Shown here: positions 1 to 6,319 of the stretch, piece by piece
Position numbering within the stretch: the stretch's first letter is position 1
Layout: each line of letters begins with the position of its first letter
Notes under the pieces: model-generated
Databases searched by the model: none
What the model saw: the letters and a program-made list of their open reading frames with translations, nothing else
Told to the model about the DNA's origin: nothing
Assembly: GCA_937983035.1 (NCBI GenBank)
Contig: CALKAN010000242.1
Coordinates: forward strand, 1-7,726
DNA: 7,726 nt
Direction of reading: 5' to 3'
Source: an uncultured Paenibacillaceae bacterium
GTDB lineage: Bacteria > Bacillota > Bacilli > Paenibacillales > CALAME01
Position numbers and translations under genes: made by a program

Positions 1-19
1 TTCGATGCCAGTTACGCAA
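1..19 (-). CDS. 5' end of the next operon gene (partial, TTG start; possibly a transglutaminase-like membrane protein)
   Basis: Only six codons lie in the window, reading M-R-N-W-H-R from a TTG start that overlaps the end of the DUF58 gene by 8 nt. The start is inferred from a near-perfect Shine-Dalgarno (AAAAGGAGG, 29-37) inside the DUF58 3' end, 9 nt before the TTG. No ATG or GTG lies at suitable spacing. In Bacillus and Paenibacillus relatives, MoxR and DUF58 genes are usually followed by a transglutaminase-core membrane protein (TgpA/YebA type), so that is the expected product. The product is inferred from context alone, since the visible residues cannot identify a family. Confidence 0.45.
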
Positions 20-1271
20 TGAATTCACCCTCCTTTTCGCCGGAAACGGAACCGATCACAAATACGGAACGGCCCAGCTGCTCCCACTGCGTCTTCCTCG
101 CCTGCTGCGCGGGACTCAGCTTCTGCCCGCTCTCTCCCGGAACAACGAGCGAATGGAGCTTCCCGGGAGCGGCATAGAAATGAGCTTCTGATTGAACGTG
201 ATGCGCATGAAATCGTTCTGTTTGTTCAGTTCCGGCCGCTGCATCCAACGCGAATGAATGTTCCGACGAAATCGCCGGCAGCTTGGCAAAAATGCCGATC
301 AAGCGGCAGCGCTCATAAATGTCGCTCGGCACGGCTGCCAGCAGCTGCTCCCAGCGCAGCGCGCCGTTTCGCTGACAAAGCGATAATTGTCGCAGCATTT
401 GCCGGCCATTCTGTTTGCTGCCAGGAGGGATATAGCAAATTTCCTTGCCTTGGCACAATAACAGTCCAGGATAGCGGCCCTGTTTCCATGCTTGTTCCAA
501 TAGTTCCGCCGCCATGCGCACGCATGCTTCAAACTTCTCATCCTGCTCTTCCCATTTTTCGTCCGAGGTTTCCGCAGCAGCAAACGCATCCAATACGAGA
601 ATGGCGAATCCGCTTTGCTGCTTCTCCGGCACCATCGTCTTCAGCGACAACGTTCGCGCCGACGCCTTCCAGTGTATGCGGTTGAAAGGATCCCCATGCT
701 GATAATCCCTCACCGTCTCCGGCACTTCAGTTTCCTGCGCCGAATAGGCTGCGCGCACCGAACGATCCCTGAGCACTTGGCGCAGCTGCTCGCATGCCTT
801 CTCATCTGACAAGCGGGGATAGACGTAAGCTTCAAAGTTTGCCGGAACCGTTTTTTTGCGAATGACCCACCCGAACACATCCATTAAATAAATGTGAATC
901 GAATCAGACTCCAGCTTGCCTCTCACGAGCCGGTCCGTTAAATAACAATATTCAAAACTGCGCTTCAATCCCGGGAAAATCGGCATCTGATGCAAGCCGT
1001 CTTCCACGCCGATCCATGCGAGCGGAAGAAGAGGCGTGCGAAGCCGGACCGTCACTGCCGCGGCATCTCCTTCGTAATAATGCAGTTGATCAGCGCTTGC
1101 AGACGCCTCAATGTTTCGCATCGGAAGACACTGAACATACAGCAAATACCCGATCAGCACCGCCCCGCTTCCCCCTAAAAACCATGCCGCAAATCCGCCG
1201 TATCGAAATCCCAGCCACAACACGCCGATCCACATCAGCGCGATCAAGCTGAAATTCACCCATCTGCTCAT
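12..1271 (-). CDS. DUF58 domain-containing membrane protein (MoxR partner)
   Basis: A 419-residue DUF58 family protein. Two hydrophobic segments near residues 7-20 and 26-46 anchor the N-terminus in the membrane. The family signature lies at about 187-212 and includes R188-D-Y and the run RIHWKASA at 198-205, matching the usual R-x-Y-x-x-G-D ... R-I-H-W-K-A-S-A pattern. A von Willebrand A-like segment follows at about 221 (LVLDAF), but the DxSxS metal site is not visible, which is common in this family. The start codon overlaps the MoxR stop as ATGA, with GAGGTGG 8 nt upstream, so translation is probably coupled. Family knowledge: DUF58 proteins work with MoxR AAA+ ATPases, often with a transglutaminase-like protein, in chaperone-like or envelope roles whose substrate is usually unknown. 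The specific role here is not known. Confidence 0.92.
   Translation of the reverse strand: MSRWVNFSLIALMWIGVLWLGFRYGGFAAWFLGGSGAVLIGYLLYVQCLPMRNIEASASADQLHYYEGDAAAVTVRLRTPLLPLAWIGVEDGLHQMPIFPGLKRSFEYCYLTDRLVRGKLESDSIHIYLMDVFGWVIRKKTVPANFEAYVYPRLSDEKACEQLRQVLRDRSVRAAYSAQETEVPETVRDYQHGDPFNRIHWKASARTLSLKTMVPEKQQSGFAILVLDAFAAAETSDEKWEEQDEKFEACVRMAAELLEQAWKQGRYPGLLLCQGKEICYIPPGSKQNGRQMLRQLSLCQRNGALRWEQLLAAVPSDIYERCRLIGIFAKLPAISSEHSFALDAAAGTEQTERFHAHHVQSEAHFYAAPGKLHSLVVPGESGQKLSPAQQARKTQWEQLGRSVFVIGSVSGEKEGEFIA
28..37 (-). promoter_or_regulatory. Strong Shine-Dalgarno inside the DUF58 3' end
   Basis: The minus strand reads AAAAGGAGGG here, nearly the full anti-16S complement. It sits about 8-9 nt before the TTG at 19-17. 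A site this strong at the very end of a coding region is the main reason for calling a coupled downstream gene with a TTG start. Confidence 0.6.
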
Positions 1272-2245
1272 CTTGCCGCCACCTCGGCATATTTTAAAGA
1301 AGGGATCGGAATTTTGCCCGCCATCTCTCGCAACAGATGGGCCGTGCTATTTCCAGGCGGCACCGCATCTGCAGCCATGATGACCCGGTGGAAGAGGACA
1401 GGCTCCAACATTTCCAAAATATCGTCCGGAATCACATATCTTCTTCCCTTTAACAGCGCATTCGCTTGGGCCGTTTTCATCAGCGCCAGCGATGCTCTCG
1501 GACTCGCCCCCAGACGAAACAGCCTGCGATCCCGCGTCATGCCGACGATTCTCACAATATACTCTTGCAAAGTAGAATCGATATATACGTTCTGCACTTG
1601 CTGCTGCAGCTTCAGCCATTCATCGATGACAATGACGGGCCTCAAGCGGTCCACGGTGTGCAATTCACTGCGCTGCTGCAGCATGCTCAGCTCATGTTCC
1701 GGCTTCGGATAACCTAATTGAATCCGCATGAGAAACCGGTCCATCTGCGCTTCGGGCAGCGGATACGTCCCTTCGTAATCGATCGGATTTTGCGTAGCCA
1801 TGATCATAAACGGCTTCGGCAGCGGATACGTTTTGCCGTCAACCGTCACCCTTCTTTCCTCCATTGCCTCCAGCAGCGCTGCCTGTGTTCTGGGCGCGGT
1901 GCGATTGATTTCATCCGCTAAAACGATATTCGCCATCAACGGTCCTTCCCGAAACTCGAACTCTCCTTTTTTCGGATGATACCAAGAGATTCCAGTAATG
2001 TCCGAAGGAAGCAAATCGGGCGTGAATTGAATCCGGTTAAACTTGCAGCCAAACGATTTGGCCAAAGCCTTTACGAGCGTCGTTTTGCCGACGCCGGGCA
2101 CATCATCCAACAGCACATGTCCGCCGCATAAAGCAGCGATGAGCATATGCTTCACGGCTTCGCGTTTGCCAATCAGCACTCTTTCAATATTTGCAATGAT
2201 TCTCTCAGCCATTTCGTGCGGTTGTTCAAATAGAGATGTTTGCAT
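1268..2245 (-). CDS. MoxR-family AAA+ ATPase
   Basis: A 325-residue cytoplasmic ATPase of normal length for the family. Walker A is at 51-56 (GVGKTT, K54), Walker B at 107-112 (IVLADE, D111/E112), sensor 1 at N153 in ATQNP, the arginine finger is probably R170 in QMDRF, and sensor 2 is R250 in GASPRA. The C-terminal third is the usual helical AAA lid. All catalytic residues are present, so it should be active. MoxR proteins are thought to act as chaperone-like remodelers of partners encoded beside them, here the DUF58 protein, whose start overlaps this stop by 4 nt. The ATG at 2245 has a GGAGG about 10 nt upstream. The spacer between them is one arm of a 10-bp inverted repeat, so initiation could be controlled by RNA structure. 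Confidence 0.96.
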   Translation of the reverse strand: MQTSLFEQPHEMAERIIANIERVLIGKREAVKHMLIAALCGGHVLLDDVPGVGKTTLVKALAKSFGCKFNRIQFTPDLLPSDITGISWYHPKKGEFEFREGPLMANIVLADEINRTAPRTQAALLEAMEERRVTVDGKTYPLPKPFMIMATQNPIDYEGTYPLPEAQMDRFLMRIQLGYPKPEHELSMLQQRSELHTVDRLRPVIVIDEWLKLQQQVQNVYIDSTLQEYIVRIVGMTRDRRLFRLGASPRASLALMKTAQANALLKGRRYVIPDDILEMLEPVLFHRVIMAADAVPPGNSTAHLLREMAGKIPIPSLKYAEVAAR

Positions 2246-2296
2246 CGATGGAAATCCTCCGTTTCAACAATCATTTCTATCTATTTTTTCCATCGA
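2245..2296 (-). promoter_or_regulatory. Inverted repeat bracketing the MoxR ribosome binding site
   Basis: On the minus-strand transcript TCGATGGAAA (2296-2287) is perfectly complementary to TTTCCATCGA (2254-2245), giving a 10-bp stem with a 32-nt loop. The loop contains the GGAGG, and the 3' arm fills the spacer and includes the A of the MoxR ATG. The structure is seen directly. A role in translation is inference. Confidence 0.5.
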
Positions 2297-2305
2297 GCTA
2301 GATTT

Positions 2306-3976
2306 TTAGACATAGAAAACAAGTTCAGGATAGCTGAGATTCACGCGATAATGCGTCGGATTCATTTCTACTTCGTCGATCGCGGCATTCATTTGGTTTG
2401 CCCATTCTCTCAGCGGCACCATTAACATGCCGTCTTTCACATGCATCAAAGGCATAGAAACGATCGATGCCGGTTTGCCTGATCCCAGCGCCGGCATGGT
2501 CATCGTTCGACCAGTCACGTCATATTCGATGAAGCGAAGCCCCATTTGAACGACGGCTTTTTTCTCTTTTTCCTTCCAAAATATTTTCGCTCCTGTCATC
2601 TCATGCAAGCGCCTTGCCGGCACATAGAGACGCCCGTTCCATAATTCATAGTCATCCGCGGCAAAGCGGACCGCTGCCCCCGGCAACTCAATGCTCAAAG
2701 GCGGAAGCACTTGCTTCAACCGTTCATCGGCCGCTTCCTTCTGAACAGTTTTCGCATCTTGCTTATCCGCGCTCAAAACACGAACGTTTGCTTCTCCCGG
2801 CACAGACACTGCTTCATTGCCAACAGCAGATATTTTCCCGCTGCCTAAAACGAGCGCAGCTTCGTTTCCTAAGACCGGCCAGACTTCTTTATTCATATTT
2901 GCGCTGTCGTGATTTGCAAGCAGCGCGTCTTCATGGACCATGGACAATAGATGCCGGAATCGTTCCGGACTCGTCTCCCGCGAATGTCGCAGTTTCCCCA
3001 GCGACTGCATGACAGGTTTCGTCTTTTCCGTAATAACTGCAAACTGATAGCCGCATCTGCGAAAATAAGCGATGATTTCCGGCAGCGCTTTGACGGTCTC
3101 TTCCCGCCTGCTGCTGTCGTGCATTAACACATGCATTTCATGTTTTAACGGAGCGCTCTTTACATTGGCGATCATTTCTTCCGCCGTCACCCCGGGTCTT
3201 CTGGCATCGCCGCTGTCAACATTCCAATCATAAATTTGATAACCGGCTTGATCCATCAAATAGATATAAAATGGATCGAGGTGACCGTGGCTGCCGCCTG
3301 GAGTACGGACGATTTTCGGCGAAATGCCGGCAACTTGCTGCAAAATCCGTTCGGTTTGTCGAATTTGCTTCCAATAGCCCGCAAAATCTTGATACAATTC
3401 CTCGTATTTGTGATTATACGTATGGTTTCCAATGGCATGTCCTTCTTTGACGATTCTTTGAACGATTTGAGGATTCGCTTCCGCTGCTTGACCAAGCACA
3501 AAGAAAGTAGCCGGAACGCCCTCTTTTTTCAAAATATCTAAGACCTGCTCCGTCACTTTGCTGGGCCCGTCGTCAAAAGACAAGTAAACCGTCGGCTGCT
3601 CAGGCACGTGATAATCTCTTTCCTTCATGATCTTTTGGCCTGATTTCAATTGTTCGTAATCATCCAACCAAGCGAATGCGGCATCATCCGCCTCGGAAAC
3701 AGTGAAGGCTGTCTCCCTATGTTTTGCTTCAAAAGCTGCAAAGCCTGTCCGATCCGCCTCATTAGCTGCAGAACCGCCTGACTCCATTTCTTCCTCGTAC
3801 AATGCTGCAGCATTGGCATGTTTCTTCGCCTCATCGTATATGTCGTCATATTGCTCGTCATAAACGGAAGTTGTGACAGATTTCGCATCGGCGTGCAAAT
3901 CATAATGCGGAAAAAAAACAATCAATGCATTGAGAGAGATAAATAGAACGTTCATCACTTTCTTGCCGAATGTCAT
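2306..3976 (-). CDS. Secreted polysaccharide deacetylase (CE4/NodB) with C-terminal copper-amine-oxidase-like stalk domain
   Basis: A 556-residue exported protein. The N-terminus has a basic start, a hydrophobic core and a probable signal peptidase site after A29-D-A31. Residues about 32-125 are acidic and alanine-rich. The NodB domain (about 128-320) has all five CE4 motifs: SFDDGP (D135 base, D136 metal), H185-T-Y-N-H189 (metal), R224-T-P-G-G, D250-W-N-V-D, and H286 in LMHDS. It should therefore be a catalytically competent metal-dependent N- or O-deacetylase acting on peptidoglycan or another envelope glycan. A low-complexity linker (about 320-425) with repeated GNEA units leads to a stalk domain (about 440-550, with GRLYVPARRLHEMTGAKI at 448-465), likely for wall binding or spacing. 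The start has GGGAGG 9 nt upstream. It sits 60 nt before MoxR on the same strand, with no convincing promoter between. The exact glycan cannot be told. Confidence 0.92.
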   Translation of the reverse strand: MTFGKKVMNVLFISLNALIVFFPHYDLHADAKSVTTSVYDEQYDDIYDEAKKHANAAALYEEEMESGGSAANEADRTGFAAFEAKHRETAFTVSEADDAAFAWLDDYEQLKSGQKIMKERDYHVPEQPTVYLSFDDGPSKVTEQVLDILKKEGVPATFFVLGQAAEANPQIVQRIVKEGHAIGNHTYNHKYEELYQDFAGYWKQIRQTERILQQVAGISPKIVRTPGGSHGHLDPFYIYLMDQAGYQIYDWNVDSGDARRPGVTAEEMIANVKSAPLKHEMHVLMHDSSRREETVKALPEIIAYFRRCGYQFAVITEKTKPVMQSLGKLRHSRETSPERFRHLLSMVHEDALLANHDSANMNKEVWPVLGNEAALVLGSGKISAVGNEAVSVPGEANVRVLSADKQDAKTVQKEAADERLKQVLPPLSIELPGAAVRFAADDYELWNGRLYVPARRLHEMTGAKIFWKEKEKKAVVQMGLRFIEYDVTGRTMTMPALGSGKPASIVSMPLMHVKDGMLMVPLREWANQMNAAIDEVEMNPTHYRVNLSYPELVFYV

Positions 3977-4037
3977 ACGGATCTGCCTCCCTGATCTCTA
4001 TGAAATGGATTTACTAGAATATATGTCGGACGACAGA

Positions 4038-4065
4038 AAGATATGACGAAGCTCTTGCATGACAA
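4038..4065 (-). promoter_or_regulatory. Candidate sigma-A promoter for the deacetylase-MoxR-DUF58 operon
   Basis: The minus strand reads TTGTCA (4065-4060, 5 of 6 matches), a 16-nt spacer, then TATCTT (4043-4038, 4 of 6). Transcription would start near 4031, giving a leader of about 55 nt before the ATG at 3976. A small palindrome, TGTCG-TC-CGACA (4024-4035), lies at the predicted start point and could be an operator. The -10 is imperfect, so the call is moderate. Confidence 0.4.
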
Positions 4066-4082
4066 ATTCTCGCTGCATGCAA
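4055..4082. repeat. Inverted repeat TTGCATG-N14-CATGCAA over the deacetylase promoter
   Basis: TTGCATG (4055-4061) and CATGCAA (4076-4082) are perfect 7-bp inverted arms with a 14-nt spacer. The left arm overlaps the proposed -35 box, a position suited to a dimeric regulator. No regulator gene is next to it and I do not recognise the motif. Confidence 0.4.
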
Positions 4083-4106
4083 ACTTTTAAATGAATCATC
4101 AGCAGC

Positions 4107-4148
4107 AAAAAGAGCACCTGCTCTTTTTAAAATAAAAGAGAGGTGCTC
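4107..4148 (-). terminator. Rho-independent terminator after the esterase gene
   Basis: On the minus strand GAGCACCT-CTCTTTT (4148-4134) pairs with AAAAGAG-C-AGGTGCTC (4127-4112). This gives a 15-bp stem with one bulged base and a 6-nt loop, followed by TTTTT (4111-4107). It lies 48 nt after the esterase stop. A shorter alternative hairpin (AAAAAGAGC-AGGT-GCTCTTTTT) uses the same bases and is symmetrical, so it may also work on the plus strand. Confidence 0.85.
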
Positions 4149-4195
4149 ATGAAAGAATCATATTCAGATTGTCAAAAAATGAACTCAACCGACAA

Positions 4196-4843
4196 TTACC
4201 ATTCAAAACCGATCGCATTCAAAAACGCTTTTGCAATCACTGCATGGCCCGCCAAGCTGGGGTGAACCCGATCTGCGCACAAGGCCAGCGGGGAAACGTG
4301 TTTCATATATTCGTCAAATGCTTGCTGCGTATCTACTAAAATGGCATCGTATTCAGCAGCCAGCTTTTTAACGACTTCACCGTACTGGTCCATCATTTTG
4401 CGCATCGGATCTTCTTTATTCGGTTCCAAAAAATACGGAGTCATCAGCACGAGGCCTTTCAGCCTGGAACGAGTTTTTTCCAACAACTCCCGGTATGTAT
4501 CTTCATATTCTTCAATGTAAACGCTCCGCTCCGGCATGCTCGGGGAATCAAATTGCCGCCACACGTCGTTGATGCCAATTTTCACTGAGAGCCAGTCTGG
4601 ATTTAAATCCAATACATCGGTCTGCCAGCGCTCTTTCAGATGACGAACCGTATTTCCGCTGATGCCCATGTTCGTAATGCGAATCGCGCGATCCGGATAC
4701 GCAGCTTGCAGCATCGCATCGACTAAAGAGACATACCCTCTGCCCAGCGCATCTCCTTTGCCCTCCCCGATGGGCCGTGCCCTTCCCACATCGGTAATCG
4801 AATCTCCGATCATAACTAATCTTTGCCCGTCTTGGATTTTCAT
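4196..4843 (-). CDS. Intracellular SGNH/GDSL hydrolase, Axe2-like acetylxylan esterase
   Basis: A 215-residue SGNH hydrolase with no signal peptide, so cytoplasmic. Block I is GDSITD with nucleophile S15. Block II is NMGISGNT (58-65). Block III is GINDVW (90-95, N92). Block V is D191-R-V-H194-P. From memory, these triad positions match Geobacillus stearothermophilus Axe2 (Ser15, Asp191, His194), and the surrounding sequence, including the GFEW ending, looks alike. Such enzymes remove acetyl groups from imported xylo-oligosaccharides. The start at 4843 is preferred because GAGGAGG lies 7-8 nt upstream and relatives begin at MKI. An upstream in-frame ATG at 4894 would add 17 poorly conserved residues and lies almost at the predicted transcription start. 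It is monocistronic, followed by a terminator and divergent from a solute-binding protein. Esterase fold is near certain. The xylan substrate is likely but unproven. Confidence 0.93.
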   Translation of the reverse strand: MKIQDGQRLVMIGDSITDVGRARPIGEGKGDALGRGYVSLVDAMLQAAYPDRAIRITNMGISGNTVRHLKERWQTDVLDLNPDWLSVKIGINDVWRQFDSPSMPERSVYIEEYEDTYRELLEKTRSRLKGLVLMTPYFLEPNKEDPMRKMMDQYGEVVKKLAAEYDAILVDTQQAFDEYMKHVSPLALCADRVHPSLAGHAVIAKAFLNAIGFEW

Positions 4844-4877
4844 GTCCGTTTCCTCCTCATTGTTTTTTTGCAGTGCA

Positions 4878-4895
4878 CATGAAATTGTTTTCATG
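4878..4895 (-). repeat. 18-bp inverted repeat in the esterase leader (candidate operator or mRNA hairpin)
   Basis: CATGAAA (4878-4884) and TTTCATG (4889-4895) are perfect inverted arms separated by 4 nt. The element begins about 4 nt after the predicted start point near 4899, a classic place for a repressor operator. In RNA it would form a 7-bp hairpin near the 5' end. Confidence 0.45.
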
Positions 4896-4905
4896 CTCGT
4901 CCCCT

Positions 4906-4934
4906 ATTTTAATGGATAAGATTCGTTTTGTCTC
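4906..4934 (-). promoter_or_regulatory. Candidate sigma-A promoter for the esterase gene
   Basis: The minus strand reads GAGACA (4934-4929, 4 of 6), a 17-nt spacer, then TAAAAT (4911-4906, 5 of 6). The predicted start near 4899 leaves a leader of about 56 nt before the ATG at 4843. Confidence 0.5.
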
Positions 4935-4999
4935 TGTTGTTTTGACTTTTTTTCGCCTTTCATGTCTGCAAAAACAAAGAAATGCAACAGCGGACAATG

Positions 5000-5008
5000 T
5001 GGTATAAT
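5000..5008 (+). promoter_or_regulatory. Extended -10 promoter for the solute-binding protein gene
   Basis: TGGTATAAT combines a perfect TATAAT (5003-5008) with the TGn extension. No good -35 lies 16-18 nt upstream, which an extended -10 can offset, though the weak -35 might also mean activator dependence. The start point would be near 5015, about 48 nt before the ATG at 5063. Confidence 0.6.
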
Positions 5009-5062
5009 GATGGATGCATGCGCGAAAACAGCAATCAACGAAACGTTAAAAGGGGAATCGAT

Positions 5063-6319
5063 ATGCTTAAGATTCGACTGATCGCCGCTGTCATCTTCAT
5101 CACAGCATTCATTGCCGGCTGCACGATTTCACCGCCCCCTCCTCCGGAAGACGCTGTCTTTCTCAAAATCAATTATATGAACCAAGCGGATTTCAACGCA
5201 CGCTACGGCAACTTTATTCGAAGCCAAGTGCCTGAATTGGTCTTCGAAGTGATTCCGAATGATTGGGCCAAAGAAGAGGACAGTTTTGCCGATTTTATCA
5301 AAAAATACGATCTGGACATCGTCTTTATGGACTATAACCAATACGTGGAAATCGCAAGCCAAGATCTGCTTCTGGAAGTGGACGTGAAAGACATTAACGG
5401 GGCGGAGAGCATCCCGGAACAATTCCTTGCCTCTTTCCGCATGGATGACGGCGCTTATTACGCGCTGCCAACCGATTACCAAACCCCGGTCATCTTTTAC
5501 AATACGTCCGTGTTTAACCGGTACAATGTTCCGTATCCGGATGATCAGATGACTTGGCAAGAAGTGTACGAGTTAGCCGCGCGCTTCCCGATTGAGCAAG
5601 GCCTAAATCCTTTTTACGGCGGTCCTGCGGAATACGTGCTGCAAAATATCGCTTTAACGCTTGGCGGGAAAATTTATAAAGAAGACATGACCGGGCTGCG
5701 AATCGGCGAAGAGCCGTGGAAAGAAGCTTGGATGTTAACCGCCAAAGCGTATGCAGATGAAGTGTTCAAACGGTCGCAGATCGGGTTCGAAGAATTTGTC
5801 ATCGGACGCACGGCAATGTTCTACAACAATGCGGTCGCCATTGAGCCGATGCGCAAAAAATCCAATTCGGTTCCGGTGCAGATCGTCACTCAACCGGTGC
5901 ATCCGGACAAGCCGGACGAATTTCCGTTGTTCCACGTCAATCTGTTCGGCATAGCCGCAAGCACGGATCATCCTGAGGAAGCTTGGGAAGCCGTGAAATG
6001 GATCGACGAGCTGACATTTCAAGTGCCGCGCGGCAACATTCCGGCACGGGTGAAAGAATGGGAGCATCGATTCCGCATCGATCTTTCAGCGACTTACAAA
6101 TTAAAGCTGCCTGTCCGCCAAGATGACACGATCAGACAAGCAGCAGTAGAACTTTCCGATAACTGGAATGCGGAATGGCAGCTGTACCACCAGCCGTTGT
6201 TCCAGCGGCTCCTGCAAAGCGCAATTGAACAACCAGAAATGTCTGAACGGATTTTCCAGCAATTCGTGCGCGAATCAGAAGAAACGTGGCAGAAGTACCT
6301 TTCAAGAGACAAAGACTAA
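5063..6319 (+). CDS. Extracellular solute-binding lipoprotein (ABC importer family 1), orphan
   Basis: A 418-residue lipoprotein. The N-terminus (MLKIR, hydrophobic core, FIAGC with lipidated C20) is a textbook type II signal peptide, and the mature end is followed by a run of five prolines. The rest fits a family 1 (sugar type) solute-binding protein: GAYYALPTDYQTPVIFYNT (130-148) is the characteristic hinge-region pattern, followed by a TWQEVYELA helix (164-172), GRTAMFYNN (248-256), and a WEAVKWIDEL segment (308-317). It would capture a ligand outside the membrane and pass it to an ABC permease, but no permease or ATPase gene is adjacent. The ATG at 5063 is chosen because AAAGGGGA lies about 8 nt upstream, it begins the signal peptide exactly, and the longer in-frame start at 4982 lies upstream of the -10 box. 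The ligand is unknown. Divergence from the Axe2-like gene hints at an oligosaccharide. Confidence 0.9.
   Translation: MLKIRLIAAVIFITAFIAGCTISPPPPPEDAVFLKINYMNQADFNARYGNFIRSQVPELVFEVIPNDWAKEEDSFADFIKKYDLDIVFMDYNQYVEIASQDLLLEVDVKDINGAESIPEQFLASFRMDDGAYYALPTDYQTPVIFYNTSVFNRYNVPYPDDQMTWQEVYELAARFPIEQGLNPFYGGPAEYVLQNIALTLGGKIYKEDMTGLRIGEEPWKEAWMLTAKAYADEVFKRSQIGFEEFVIGRTAMFYNNAVAIEPMRKKSNSVPVQIVTQPVHPDKPDEFPLFHVNLFGIAASTDHPEEAWEAVKWIDELTFQVPRGNIPARVKEWEHRFRIDLSATYKLKLPVRQDDTIRQAAVELSDNWNAEWQLYHQPLFQRLLQSAIEQPEMSERIFQQFVRESEETWQKYLSRDKD

Noticed and set aside
254..685. Long plus-strand ORF opposite the DUF58 gene, and similar frames opposite the other genes
   Set aside because: These are shadow frames of genes with clear family motifs. 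They lack ribosome binding sites, and their products are rich in Ser, Arg, Pro and Cys as expected from antisense frames.
2246..2305. Separate promoter for MoxR in the gap after the deacetylase
   Set aside because: There is A/T-rich sequence but no -35/-10 pair at proper spacing. The inverted repeat there has no T-run after it, so it is not a terminator either.
4844..4894. Upstream ATG at 4894 for the esterase
   Set aside because: It has an AGGGGA nearby, but it lies about 5 nt after the predicted transcription start. The ATG at 4843 has a stronger ribosome binding site and matches where Axe2-like proteins begin.
4982..5062. Longer N-terminus for the solute-binding protein (start at 4982)
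   Set aside because: The region contains the TATAAT promoter box, would put 27 hydrophilic residues before the signal peptide, and lacks a ribosome binding site at 4982.
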